A stretch of DNA of 8,891 nucleotides from an uncultured Acidimicrobiia bacterium. GTDB lineage: Bacteria; Actinomycetota; Acidimicrobiia; UBA5794. The notes below the pieces were generated by a model. The model was given only the letters and a program-made list of their open reading frames with translations. It did not search any database and had not been told where the DNA came from. Positions 1 through 5,347 of the stretch are shown in pieces. The stretch is from NCBI GenBank assembly GCA_905480055.1, contig CAJQOW010000172.1, forward strand, positions 1 through 8,891, read 5' to 3'. The position numbers were made by a program, and so were the translations under genes. The first letter of the stretch is position 1; each line of letters begins with the position of its first letter.

Positions 1-69
1 GAGGTCTGGGTCGATCAGCTCGCACCGACGGCCTTCGAGTCGGCCGAACAGCTACCCGCTACCCCGTAG
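1..69 (+). CDS. Probable 3' end of an upstream gene (partial)
   Basis: Frame 1 is open from the window edge to a TAG at 67-69 and would encode about 22 residues, ending in ATP. The composition (acidic residues, VDQL, SAEQLP) looks protein-like, but it is too short to assign to a family. The other plus frame in phase with the next gene is also open here but reads as an Arg/Ser/Pro-rich shadow peptide. If real, this gene ends 76 bases before the next start. The call rests only on position and frame, so it is tentative. Confidence 0.4.
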   Translation, partial: EVWVDQLAPTAFESAEQLPATP

Positions 70-145
70 TGGAGTCGCCTCGCATCAGGAAGAGCGACAT
101 GGGTATTCTCGACGATTGCCGCGTCGAGGCAGGGAAGGACAAGGC

Positions 146-550
146 ATGGCATCGATAGCAGCCATTCGCAGCATCGGTCACCGGGAAGCGACAAAGCTTC
201 GCAAGTCCCGGGTCCGGACAACCGACTCGCTGCTCCAACAGGCAAGCACCCGAAAGGGACGCGCAGAGGTTTCGAGGCGGACGGGTATCCCGACCGCGGA
301 TCTCCTGAAGTGGGCACAGCAAGCTGATCTGATGAGGATCAACGGCGTTGGGTCGGAGTATGCGGACCTTCTCGGGGGAGCCGGGGTGGACACGATCAAG
401 ACGCTGCGTCGGCGCAACGCTGCAAACCTCATGGTTGCGCTGGGTCAGGTGAATGCGAAGCGTCGCCTCGTGCAGCGACTCCCCACGGTCGAAATGGTGC
501 AGGGATGGATTGACGAGGCAAATGCCATCGAGCCGCTGGTCACCTCCTGA
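146..550 (+). CDS. DUF4332-type double helix-hairpin-helix protein
   Basis: This encodes a 134-residue protein that matches, from memory, the DUF4332 family: two helix-hairpin-helix-like modules separated by a short helical segment. The first module spans about residues 4-30 (IRSIG...). The middle holds KGRAEVSRRTGI (37-48). The second (about 62-90) carries the clearest HhH signature, LMRINGVGSEYADLL, followed by GVDTIKTL. The C-terminal segment (RRLVQRLPTVEMVQGWI) is typical of the family. HhH modules usually bind DNA or proteins non-specifically; no enzyme function is implied. I chose ATG 146 because a purine-rich GGGAAGG ribosome-binding site sits just upstream. The frame is open further 5', with a TTG at 116, but that extension is Arg/Gly-rich and lacks an RBS. 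The gene ends at a strong terminator and faces another HhH-containing gene tail to tail. The family call is fairly secure; the role is unknown. Confidence 0.85.
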   Translation: MASIAAIRSIGHREATKLRKSRVRTTDSLLQQASTRKGRAEVSRRTGIPTADLLKWAQQADLMRINGVGSEYADLLGGAGVDTIKTLRRRNAANLMVALGQVNAKRRLVQRLPTVEMVQGWIDEANAIEPLVTS

Positions 551-576
551 GTCGATCGGTCGAATCCAAGAATTGC

Positions 577-608
577 AGAAGGGCCCGCACCTGAGTGCGG
601 GCCCTTCT
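577..608. terminator. Strong hairpin terminator, probably bidirectional
   Basis: A perfect 14-bp stem (agaagggcccgcac, 577-590, with its complement at 595-608) closes a 4-base ctga loop. On the plus strand it is followed by gattggtttt, a short T-rich tract; on the minus strand it is followed by ctgcaattctt. It lies 27 bases after the stop of the DUF4332 gene and 44 bases beyond the stop of the convergent coiled-coil/HhH gene, so it is well placed to end both transcripts. The T-tracts are imperfect, which is common in GC-rich actinobacteria. Confidence 0.85.
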
Positions 609-651
609 GATTGGTTTTGAGCGTGGTGTCGAGAGTTTCGTCTCGCTCCGC

Positions 652-1428
652 TCAGCCCATCGTCCTTGCAGCCTTGATCCACTTGGCTGCCGCGGCGGTT
701 GACGTGCCAGCGACTTCACTGACCGTGTCGACCTCAGCGGTGGCGAGGGCTCCGAAGGTGGTGATGCCTGCGGCGTTGAGCTTCTTGGCCGTCACGGGAC
801 CGATCCCGGTGACCTTGGTCAGATCGCTCTTCCTTGTAGCTGCCTTCTTGGTCTTGGGCGCTTCTGGTGCATCGCTTGGACGGAAGGAGTCCTTCCAGGT
901 TCCGACCACACCTTCCATCTGGTGGCGAAGCTTTGCGACCTGGTCCTGGATCTGCTCGACATCGATCCTTTCGGATACGTTCTCGACGCGGTCAGAAACG
1001 GTGTGGACCGTCTTCGATGCGCGCTCGCCGACCTTCTTGTCTCCGAGCTGGAAATCCTTGACCGTCTCGACAGTTGCCTCCGCTCGCTCGGCGACCTTCG
1101 TCTCACCGAACTGGAACTCCTTGATGCTCACGACGAGCTGGGAAGCGAGCTCCTTGCCGGACTCGACGAACGTCTGCACGGCTTCTCCGAGGGCGGTTGC
1201 CGCGGCGGTGCCGTACTCGGTTGCCTTGTCGGTGGCGACCGTTGTCGACTCCGTGACCGAGGTGACAGCAGCATTGCTGCGGTCCTTGGCCTTGGTGGTG
1301 ACCGTCGATGCGGTGTCCGCGACCGTCGTGACGGCGGTGGTGCCGTACTCCCTGGCCATGTCCGTTGCCGTCGTTGCGGTGTCTGTCACTGTCTTGGTGG
1401 CTGATGCCATGGTGTCTTCGAGGTTCAT
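652..1428 (-). CDS. Coiled-coil/phasin-like (HbhA-like) protein with C-terminal helix-hairpin-helix domain
   Basis: This is a 258-residue cytosolic protein with no signal peptide or membrane segment. Residues 8-180 are Ala/Thr/Val/Lys/Glu-rich amphipathic helix of low complexity, as in phasins, apolipoprotein-like proteins and the mycobacterial heparin-binding hemagglutinin HbhA. Imperfect repeats are visible, including two adjacent 21-residue units (103-123, from KEFQFG, and 124-144, from KDFQLG). A short Lys/Ala/Pro linker (188-200, PKTKKAATRK) leads to a helix-hairpin-helix domain at 203-258 (VTGIGPVTAKKLNAAGI). ATG 1428 is preceded at 4 bases by a perfect AGGAGG; an in-frame ATG at 1410 has none. 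The start overlaps, as ATGA, the end of the XRE regulator frame upstream, so the two form one operon. A plausible role is as a structural or surface-binding protein of granules, membrane or nucleoid; the HhH tail favours DNA or protein contact. The architecture is clear, the function inferred. Confidence 0.8.
   Translation of the reverse strand: MNLEDTMASATKTVTDTATTATDMAREYGTTAVTTVADTASTVTTKAKDRSNAAVTSVTESTTVATDKATEYGTAAATALGEAVQTFVESGKELASQLVVSIKEFQFGETKVAERAEATVETVKDFQLGDKKVGERASKTVHTVSDRVENVSERIDVEQIQDQVAKLRHQMEGVVGTWKDSFRPSDAPEAPKTKKAATRKSDLTKVTGIGPVTAKKLNAAGITTFGALATAEVDTVSEVAGTSTAAAAKWIKAARTMG
997..1122 (-). repeat. Two tandem 63-bp units encoding a 21-residue repeat
   Basis: Within the coiled-coil gene, residues 103-123 and 124-144 align without gaps. 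Each starts with Lys-Asp/Glu-Phe-Gln, followed by Gly-Glu/Asp-x-Lys-Val, then Glu-Arg-Ala and a Thr-Val ending. Each unit is 63 bases. The similarity is stronger in protein than in DNA, which suggests an old internal duplication maintained for helix periodicity. Confidence 0.6.
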
Positions 1429-1769
1429 TCTTCCTCCTGGTCGTGTGCGATGAAGCTGGTGTAGATCTCCATCAGCGCCTGTTTCTGTGTTCCGGTGAGC
1501 CTGGTATCGCCGTCAATCGCATCGCGAACGCCTGGCGGTTCGTCGCTGTCGAGCAGTCCGGCTCGTTCGTACAGCGTCTCGGTGCGGATCGACAGGGCTC
1601 CTGCGATCGATCTGAGTATCTCGGCAGACGGTGTCCGGACACCCCGTTCGATCTGCGAGAGTTATGGATTGGAGACACCGGTCATGTCCGCAAGCTTCCG
1701 AATCGAAAGGGCGCTCTTTTCGCGCTGTTCCTTGATAAACGATCCGACGTCGAACTGGGGTGCCTTCAT
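1425..1769 (-). pseudogene. XRE-family transcriptional regulator interrupted by an in-frame TAA
   Basis: Reading from ATG 1769 gives an N-terminal XRE helix-turn-helix: FDVGSFIKEQREKSALS, IRKLADMTGVSNP, then TAA at codon 36 (bases 1664-1662). The same frame continues at once with LSQIERGVRTPSAEILRS, IAGALSIRTETLYERAGLL and a helical tail (VRDAIDGDTRLTGTQK..., ALMEIYTSF) to a TGA at 1427-1425. The family motif at the break is NPYLSQIERG, so the stop replaces the expected Tyr; TAC or TAT to TAA is one base change. Without it the product would be 114 residues, close to intact homologues. I recall Mycobacterium Rv0474, just upstream of hbhA, as very similar in sequence and context. The final TGA overlaps, as ATGA, the start of the coiled-coil gene, so the regulator probably controls that operon and itself. 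Either this is a recent nonsense mutation or a base error in the sequence. The truncated product would lack the end of the HTH. Confidence 0.85.
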
Positions 1770-1807
1770 TGGTTGCAGTATACAGCGTTCCGCTTGCAAT
1801 TGCAAGC
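1770..1807 (-). promoter_or_regulatory. Promoter with a 16-bp palindromic operator over the -35; probable leaderless start
   Basis: On the minus strand, TTGCAA (1805-1800) and TATACT (1782-1777) form a near-consensus sigma-70-type promoter with a 17-base spacer. The -35 is embedded in a perfect 16-bp palindrome, GCTTGCAATTGCAAGC (1792-1807). Only 7 bases separate the -10 from ATG 1769, so transcription should begin at or next to the start codon and the mRNA would be leaderless. That agrees with the absence of a ribosome-binding site before the regulator. The palindrome is a natural operator for the HTH protein encoded immediately downstream, giving autorepression. The palindrome and promoter elements are directly visible; the binding partner is inferred. 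Confidence 0.75.
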
Positions 1808-1817
1808 AGTAGGTACA

Positions 1818-1837
1818 CGGCCCCGAAGCGAGGGCCG
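1818..1837. other. GC-rich 6-bp hairpin downstream of the acyltransferase gene
   Basis: The sequence cggccc (1818-1823) can pair with gggccg (1832-1837) across an 8-base loop. It lies between the end of the acyltransferase gene and the regulator promoter. No T-tract follows on either strand, so if it helps end the minus-strand transcript it does so without a classic tail. Confidence 0.3.
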
Positions 1838-1850
1838 CGGAACCCAGCGA

Positions 1851-1869
1851 AAGAACGTCTGGCGTTCTT
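1851..1869 (-). terminator. Possible weak terminator of the epimerase-acyltransferase operon
   Basis: The arms aagaacg (1851-1857) and cgttctt (1863-1869) pair perfectly over a 5-base loop. On the minus strand the 3' arm runs into a short T-rich stretch (cgttctttcgc). It lies about 110 bases past the acyltransferase stop and before the regulator promoter, the right place for a terminator. The 7-bp stem is modest. Confidence 0.35.
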
Positions 1870-1907
1870 CTGCTTGGTGTGTTGGCCTGTGCCCCCTGAA
1901 GAGAGGA

Positions 1908-1983
1908 CTCAAGACTCACGCTCACGGCTCATGGCTCATGGCTCAGAACTCAGAACTCAGAACCCAATACTCAGAATTCAAAA
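1908..1983. repeat. Degenerate 7-bp tandem repeat, about 11 units
   Basis: The plus strand shows a 7-base period with consensus CTCAGAA or CTCATGG. The units in order are ctcaaga, ctcacg (one base short), ctcacgg, ctcatgg twice, ctcagaa three times, cccaata, ctcagaa and ttcaaaa. On the minus strand the unit reads TTCTGAG. Because 7 is not a multiple of 3, its TGA falls in each of the three frames in turn. The array touches the acyltransferase gene: the last unit contains that gene's TGA stop and final Phe codon. Similar TGAGTTC-type heptamer arrays occur between genes in some bacteria, from memory. No function is known to me. Confidence 0.8.
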
Positions 1984-3222
1984 CGCCGTTCGGCGGGCGG
2001 CGAGGATGTCGTCGAGGGCGGTTTGGATGGACCGGCGGATCTGTTCAGACCGTTCGAGCTGATCGAGCGCGTCGAGGCCCCCGGCGGGACCACCGGGAAG
2101 TACGGGCGGTAGGAATCGGATGCGCCACTTGATGGGCAGGGGGAGGAGGTTGAGCGAGAGCGCAATTTCGTCGACCCGTTGCTCAGGGAAGAACATCCGT
2201 ACCAATCGAGCGAGCCTCTTCGACACCATCACGGCAGGGTGGACCTCTTCGGCTCCGACGATGGCGACGGGCACGATGGGCACACCAGCCTCTTCGGCAA
2301 GCTCAGCAAATCCGCCGCGGCCGAGTCGTCCCACGCGGTATGCCTCCCAGACGGGCTTCATGAATCCGCGCTCTCCTTCGGGGAACACGCCGAGTAGGTG
2401 CCCTCGACGCAGGATCTCGCGTGCGTCCTCACGGGCGGCGTAGGTTGCCCCGACCTTTCGGTAGAGGTGTGAGACGGAGGGAAGCATGTTGAAGATCTCC
2501 GTTGCCATCACTCGGACCCGACGCGGCACCTCGGACTCGTTCATCACGGCCAGGTTCAACATGGCTCCGTCGTATGGCAATAGCGCGCCACCGTGGTTCG
2601 CGACGAGAACCGCTCCTCCCTCGGTGGGCACGTTCTCGATGCCCTCGACCTGCACACGGAAGTAGTCGTAGTACAGACCGTTGAGCACATGCCACGCCAT
2701 CTCTGCGACGACGGGATCCAGGCCGAACGGGTCGACGTCGTAGGTGGCAAGGGTGAGGTGCCTCCACAGCGCTGGCCATGCCGAAAAGCCGAGCGTTCCG
2801 GTGAGAGGTACAGCTCGATCCGATATTGAGCCATCCCCGTGGAGTCCACATCGATCGGTGCCAGCCACCAGCGGAAGGCCACACGGGTGACCCTCGATGC
2901 TCTTCCAGGGACAGTGCTCCGAGGGGTCGATGTAGTCGCGCAGCCGCTCGTCCAGTGCTGATCGACGTGCACTGGCTTCGGCACGATCCTCCGGCGACAC
3001 ACCAGGCAGGCTGAAGGGAAGTCCCGACCCGTAGCGTTCGTCGGAAGCCGCCGAGTGTGCCGACCCCTGAGGATCGGGCGCTGCCGAAGCCGGAGTGGGG
3101 GCATTGACGAGCGCCTCGATCAGCTCGGCCTTGGTCATCGAGGAGCGACCACGGATGTTGGCACGGCGCGCAAGCTCGAGGAGCTCAGACTTGCGGAGGA
3201 TTTCGAGATTCTGCCTCCTCAT
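1978..3222 (-). CDS. PlsC-like (MGAT-type) acyltransferase with N-terminal Rho-N/SAP-like domain and Cys3His motif
   Basis: This 414-residue protein has three parts. Residues 5-40 (LRKSELLELARRANIRGR, then MTKAELIEAL) resemble the Rho-N/SAP-like helical domain found in nucleic-acid-binding proteins. Residues 104-128 hold C104, C114, C125 and H128 in the pattern C-x9-C-x10-C-x2-H, probably a small zinc site. From about 155 to the end is a lysophospholipid-acyltransferase domain: VANHGGALLPYDGAM (207-221; H210, D218), FPEGERG (280-286), GRGGFAELA (301-309) and GVPIVPVAIVGAEE. The H-to-D spacing is longer than canonical HX4D, as in MGAT-like members. It likely transfers an acyl chain to a lipid or sugar-lipid acceptor at the membrane. 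I recall Mycobacterium Rv0502 as a close match to the catalytic part, including the context after a galE2-type gene. The start overlaps the epimerase stop as ATGA, with GAGG 7 bases upstream. The substrate is unknown. Confidence 0.85.
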   Translation of the reverse strand: MRRQNLEILRKSELLELARRANIRGRSSMTKAELIEALVNAPTPASAAPDPQGSAHSAASDERYGSGLPFSLPGVSPEDRAEASARRSALDERLRDYIDPSEHCPWKSIEGHPCGLPLVAGTDRCGLHGDGSISDRAVPLTGTLGFSAWPALWRHLTLATYDVDPFGLDPVVAEMAWHVLNGLYYDYFRVQVEGIENVPTEGGAVLVANHGGALLPYDGAMLNLAVMNESEVPRRVRVMATEIFNMLPSVSHLYRKVGATYAAREDAREILRRGHLLGVFPEGERGFMKPVWEAYRVGRLGRGGFAELAEEAGVPIVPVAIVGAEEVHPAVMVSKRLARLVRMFFPEQRVDEIALSLNLLPLPIKWRIRFLPPVLPGGPAGGLDALDQLERSEQIRRSIQTALDDILAARRTAF

Positions 3223-4160
3223 GTCGATACCTCAGCCGAGGGGTGATAGATGTTGAGCACGCTTTGACGACATGTGTGGGCCGGTTCAAAGCCGAGTTCG
3301 GAGCGCATGCGGGTTGTGTCGATGACCCTGCCGTGCTTGAGCTGGCCGGCGATGTGACCGGGGACTGAGATGTTCGCCCTCGAGAGGTTCCGGAGAGCCG
3401 AGTCGAACAGCCTGCCCGGGAGCGGCTGGGGCAACCGACGGCCGAGGCGGAGTACCCGAGAGAGGTAGATCTGGCCGTCTCCCGCAACATTGAAGGTGCC
3501 GTCCCTTGGTGTGTCGAGAACGTGCTCCAGAACGGAAACCGCATCGCGCTCGTCGGTGAATTGGAGGCGCGGATCGAAGCCCATCAGCGTTGGCACGACC
3601 GGGAGGGTCAGGTATCGGCTCAGGGCGTTGCCTACGTTCGGCCCGAAGATCGACGCGAACCGCAGCGTCGTGAAGGTGACGCCGGGGTGTCGGTCCTGCA
3701 CTTCCGCAACGAAGCGCTCCATTTCTTGAAGATCGCGCTGGTAGCGACTCCGCTTGCCCTGTGGCCGTGTTTCTTCCTTCAGCAGGGACGGGTTGCGGGG
3801 TCCTGCTCCGTAGATGGCGGCGTCCGACCTGACGATCACTGACTGAACAGTGCCGAGCCGCTCGATGGCGCCGAACAAGGCGAGGGCCCCGACAATGCGA
3901 TCCTCGGATTCCGTCTTGCGGTCTTCCTTTGCTGCACGGTGAACCGATTGCAGGTGGATGACCACATCGGGTTCGACCTCGAGGACGTGCCTTGCGAGAG
4001 CCAGGCGGTCGAGATCGAGACGCTGGAACGGTGCATTGAATTCGACCTTCGGAGGAACATCGTCGACGGCGAAGACCTCGACATCAGGGCGACGCGAGAG
4101 TCGTCGGATCAGTTGCCCTCCGACCCAGCCTCCCGCACCCGTCACAAACACTCGTCTCAC
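3219..4160 (-). CDS. NAD(P)-dependent epimerase/dehydratase-like protein (extended SDR, GalE2-like)
   Basis: This 313-residue protein has an N-terminal Rossmann fold: VFVTGAGGWVGGQL gives GxxGxxG at G8, G11 and G14. LDLDR (48-52) and VVIHLQSVHR follow, then SDAAIYGAG (112-120), TTLRFASIFGP (164-174) and a C-terminal substrate lobe (FDPRLQFTDERDAVSVLEHV, GTFNVAGDGQIYL). The family usually acts on nucleotide sugars. The usual catalytic YxxxK is not intact: the candidate Tyr at 140 (RYQRDLQEME) has Leu at the Lys position, so this is an atypical, possibly non-epimerase, SDR. The same sub-family in mycobacteria (galE2, Rv0501) also precedes an acyltransferase, from memory. The start is GTG 4160; an in-frame TGA lies 9 bases upstream, which fixes the start region, with a weak gaagaag RBS. 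The stop overlaps the acyltransferase start. The two proteins probably act on one glycolipid or lipid pathway. Confidence 0.85.
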   Translation of the reverse strand: MRRVFVTGAGGWVGGQLIRRLSRRPDVEVFAVDDVPPKVEFNAPFQRLDLDRLALARHVLEVEPDVVIHLQSVHRAAKEDRKTESEDRIVGALALFGAIERLGTVQSVIVRSDAAIYGAGPRNPSLLKEETRPQGKRSRYQRDLQEMERFVAEVQDRHPGVTFTTLRFASIFGPNVGNALSRYLTLPVVPTLMGFDPRLQFTDERDAVSVLEHVLDTPRDGTFNVAGDGQIYLSRVLRLGRRLPQPLPGRLFDSALRNLSRANISVPGHIAGQLKHGRVIDTTRMRSELGFEPAHTCRQSVLNIYHPSAEVST

Positions 4161-4281
4161 GCTTCTTCAGAGTAGAGCCATGCCGGTGTCGAAGGCCATG
4201 TGGCGAATCGGTGGTGGCAGCGCCTGCGGCGTAGCCTGCAGCGCCACAAGGCGGTCGACTGACCGCACCCATGGCGGCGAT
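4161..4281. promoter_or_regulatory. Divergent intergenic region between the epimerase gene and tyrA, with an inverted repeat
   Basis: These 121 bases separate two divergent operons and must hold both promoters. I see no convincing -10/-35 pair on either strand. The visible structure is an inverted repeat, gcggtc (4251-4256) and gaccgc (4261-4266) around gact, 15 bases before the tyrA start. It could be an operator or a 5' leader hairpin. Confidence 0.4.
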
Positions 4282-5307
4282 ATGGACAACAAACGAGCTG
4301 GGATCATCGGAACCGGTCTGATTGGCGGGTCGATAGGCGCGGGCCTTCGGCGCGCTGGTTGGCACGTCTCGGGTTATGACGCTGATCCAGCCGTCAGCGC
4401 ATTGGCGGCAGAGGCTGACCTCGTGGACGACGTGGCTTCCTCGGTTGCAGACCTGCTGGATGGTGATCCGGACCTGATTGTTGTAGCCGCACCGCCAACA
4501 GCAACCGTCGAGATCGTCTCAACGCTGTCTTGGGACGGGGTAGTCATGGACGTCGCCGGGGTGAAGGCTCCGGTCGTGGCGGCAGCGGCCCATCTCCCCG
4601 GCTTTGTAGGGACCCACCCCATGGCGGGGCGCGAGACCTCAGGGCCCACTGCGGCCACAGCTGCACTGTTTCACGGAGCGAGCTGGGTAGTGGTCGAAGG
4701 AGCCGCTCCGTCATCCCTGGCACTCGCCACCGATGCGATCGAATCGTTGGGCGCTCGGCCCATCCACATGTCTGCGGTCCAACACGACAGGGCGGTTGCC
4801 CTCATCAGCCACCTTCCCCAGCTTGTTGCGGGCAGCCTGCTCTCTGCAGCCGCCGAGAGTCCTCACTCGATCGATCTCGCTGCTGGTAGCTTCCGCGACC
4901 TCACTCGCGTCGGTGCGTCACAGCCCATTCCCTGGGTGGAGATTCTCAAGTCCAACGATGCTGCCGTGCTTGAGGCGATCGGTGCCCTTCGTGAGCGACT
5001 TGCCATGATCGAGGCAGCGATCATGTCCAACGACGACTCACTGCTGACCCTTCTTGCCTCGGCCCGTGAGACCCGCCGCGCGCTCGGTTCACCCATGGCA
5101 CAGGTGCGGGTGGCGCTTGCAGACAAGCCAGGCGAGCTCGCCAAGGCAGGTCACGCATTCGAGGCGTCCGGTGTCGACATCCGAGACATTCAGATGCGAC
5201 ACGCTCCCCACGGTGGTGGCGGTGTCCTCACCTTGTCCGTGAGACCCGGCGAGGAAGGCTCGCTGCGGCTCGCTCTCGAACGTGAGGGGCTTCTGGTCAT
5301 TCCCTGA
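4282..5307 (+). CDS. tyrA: Prephenate dehydrogenase with C-terminal ACT domain
   Basis: TyrA oxidatively decarboxylates prephenate (or arogenate) with NAD(P)+ on the route to tyrosine, in the cytosol. The 341-residue protein begins with a Rossmann motif, GIIGTGLIGGSIGAGL (G10, G12, G15), and acidic residues DAD after the second strand (33-35). Next come IVVAAPP (66-72), GTHPMAGRETSG (110-121; catalytic-type His112), HDRAVALISHLPQLVA (168-183) and GSFRDLTRVGASQPIPW (202-218), all TyrA signatures. Residues 273-341 (VRVALADKPGELAKAG, VDIRDIQMRH) form an ACT domain, which suggests allosteric control by tyrosine or another amino acid. The motif usually read as D-x-x-S-V-K is DVAGVK here, with Gly93 at the Ser position. 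ATG 4282 fits the Rossmann N-terminus; the frame is open further 5' but is antisense to the epimerase gene there. The RBS is weak (ggcgg). It opens the downstream biosynthetic operon. Confidence 0.93.
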   Translation: MDNKRAGIIGTGLIGGSIGAGLRRAGWHVSGYDADPAVSALAAEADLVDDVASSVADLLDGDPDLIVVAAPPTATVEIVSTLSWDGVVMDVAGVKAPVVAAAAHLPGFVGTHPMAGRETSGPTAATAALFHGASWVVVEGAAPSSLALATDAIESLGARPIHMSAVQHDRAVALISHLPQLVAGSLLSAAAESPHSIDLAAGSFRDLTRVGASQPIPWVEILKSNDAAVLEAIGALRERLAMIEAAIMSNDDSLLTLLASARETRRALGSPMAQVRVALADKPGELAKAGHAFEASGVDIRDIQMRHAPHGGGGVLTLSVRPGEEGSLRLALEREGLLVIP

Positions 5308-5347
5308 CCGGTTTCGCGATGGTCTACGCTGTCGCTGGGAGGTCAAC

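Noticed and set aside
81..109. Promoter for the DUF4332 gene using TATTCT at 104-109
   Set aside because: No acceptable -35 lies at 16-18 bases upstream, and the -10 match alone is weak.
116..145. TTG 116 as the start of the DUF4332 gene
   Set aside because: The added residues are Arg/Gly-rich and have no ribosome-binding site, while ATG 146 has a good one and begins at the domain.
611..1453. 280-codon plus-strand frame opposite the coiled-coil gene
   Set aside because: It is the complement of a repetitive Ala/Thr/Val-coding gene, has no RBS, and the minus strand has AGGAGG and a recognisable HhH domain.
1908..1983. CRISPR or phage attachment site
   Set aside because: The repeats are 7 bases long with no spacers, there are no cas or integrase genes, and no tRNA is nearby.
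3958..4281. N-terminal extension of tyrA by 108 codons
   Set aside because: It would be antisense to the epimerase gene, has a Ser/Arg/Thr-rich shadow composition, and the Rossmann fold starts right after ATG 4282.
5303..5347. Separate promoter before the GCS2-like ligase (TACGCT region)
   Set aside because: Spacing to any -35-like sequence is wrong, and the 40-base gap with a strong RBS fits operon continuation.
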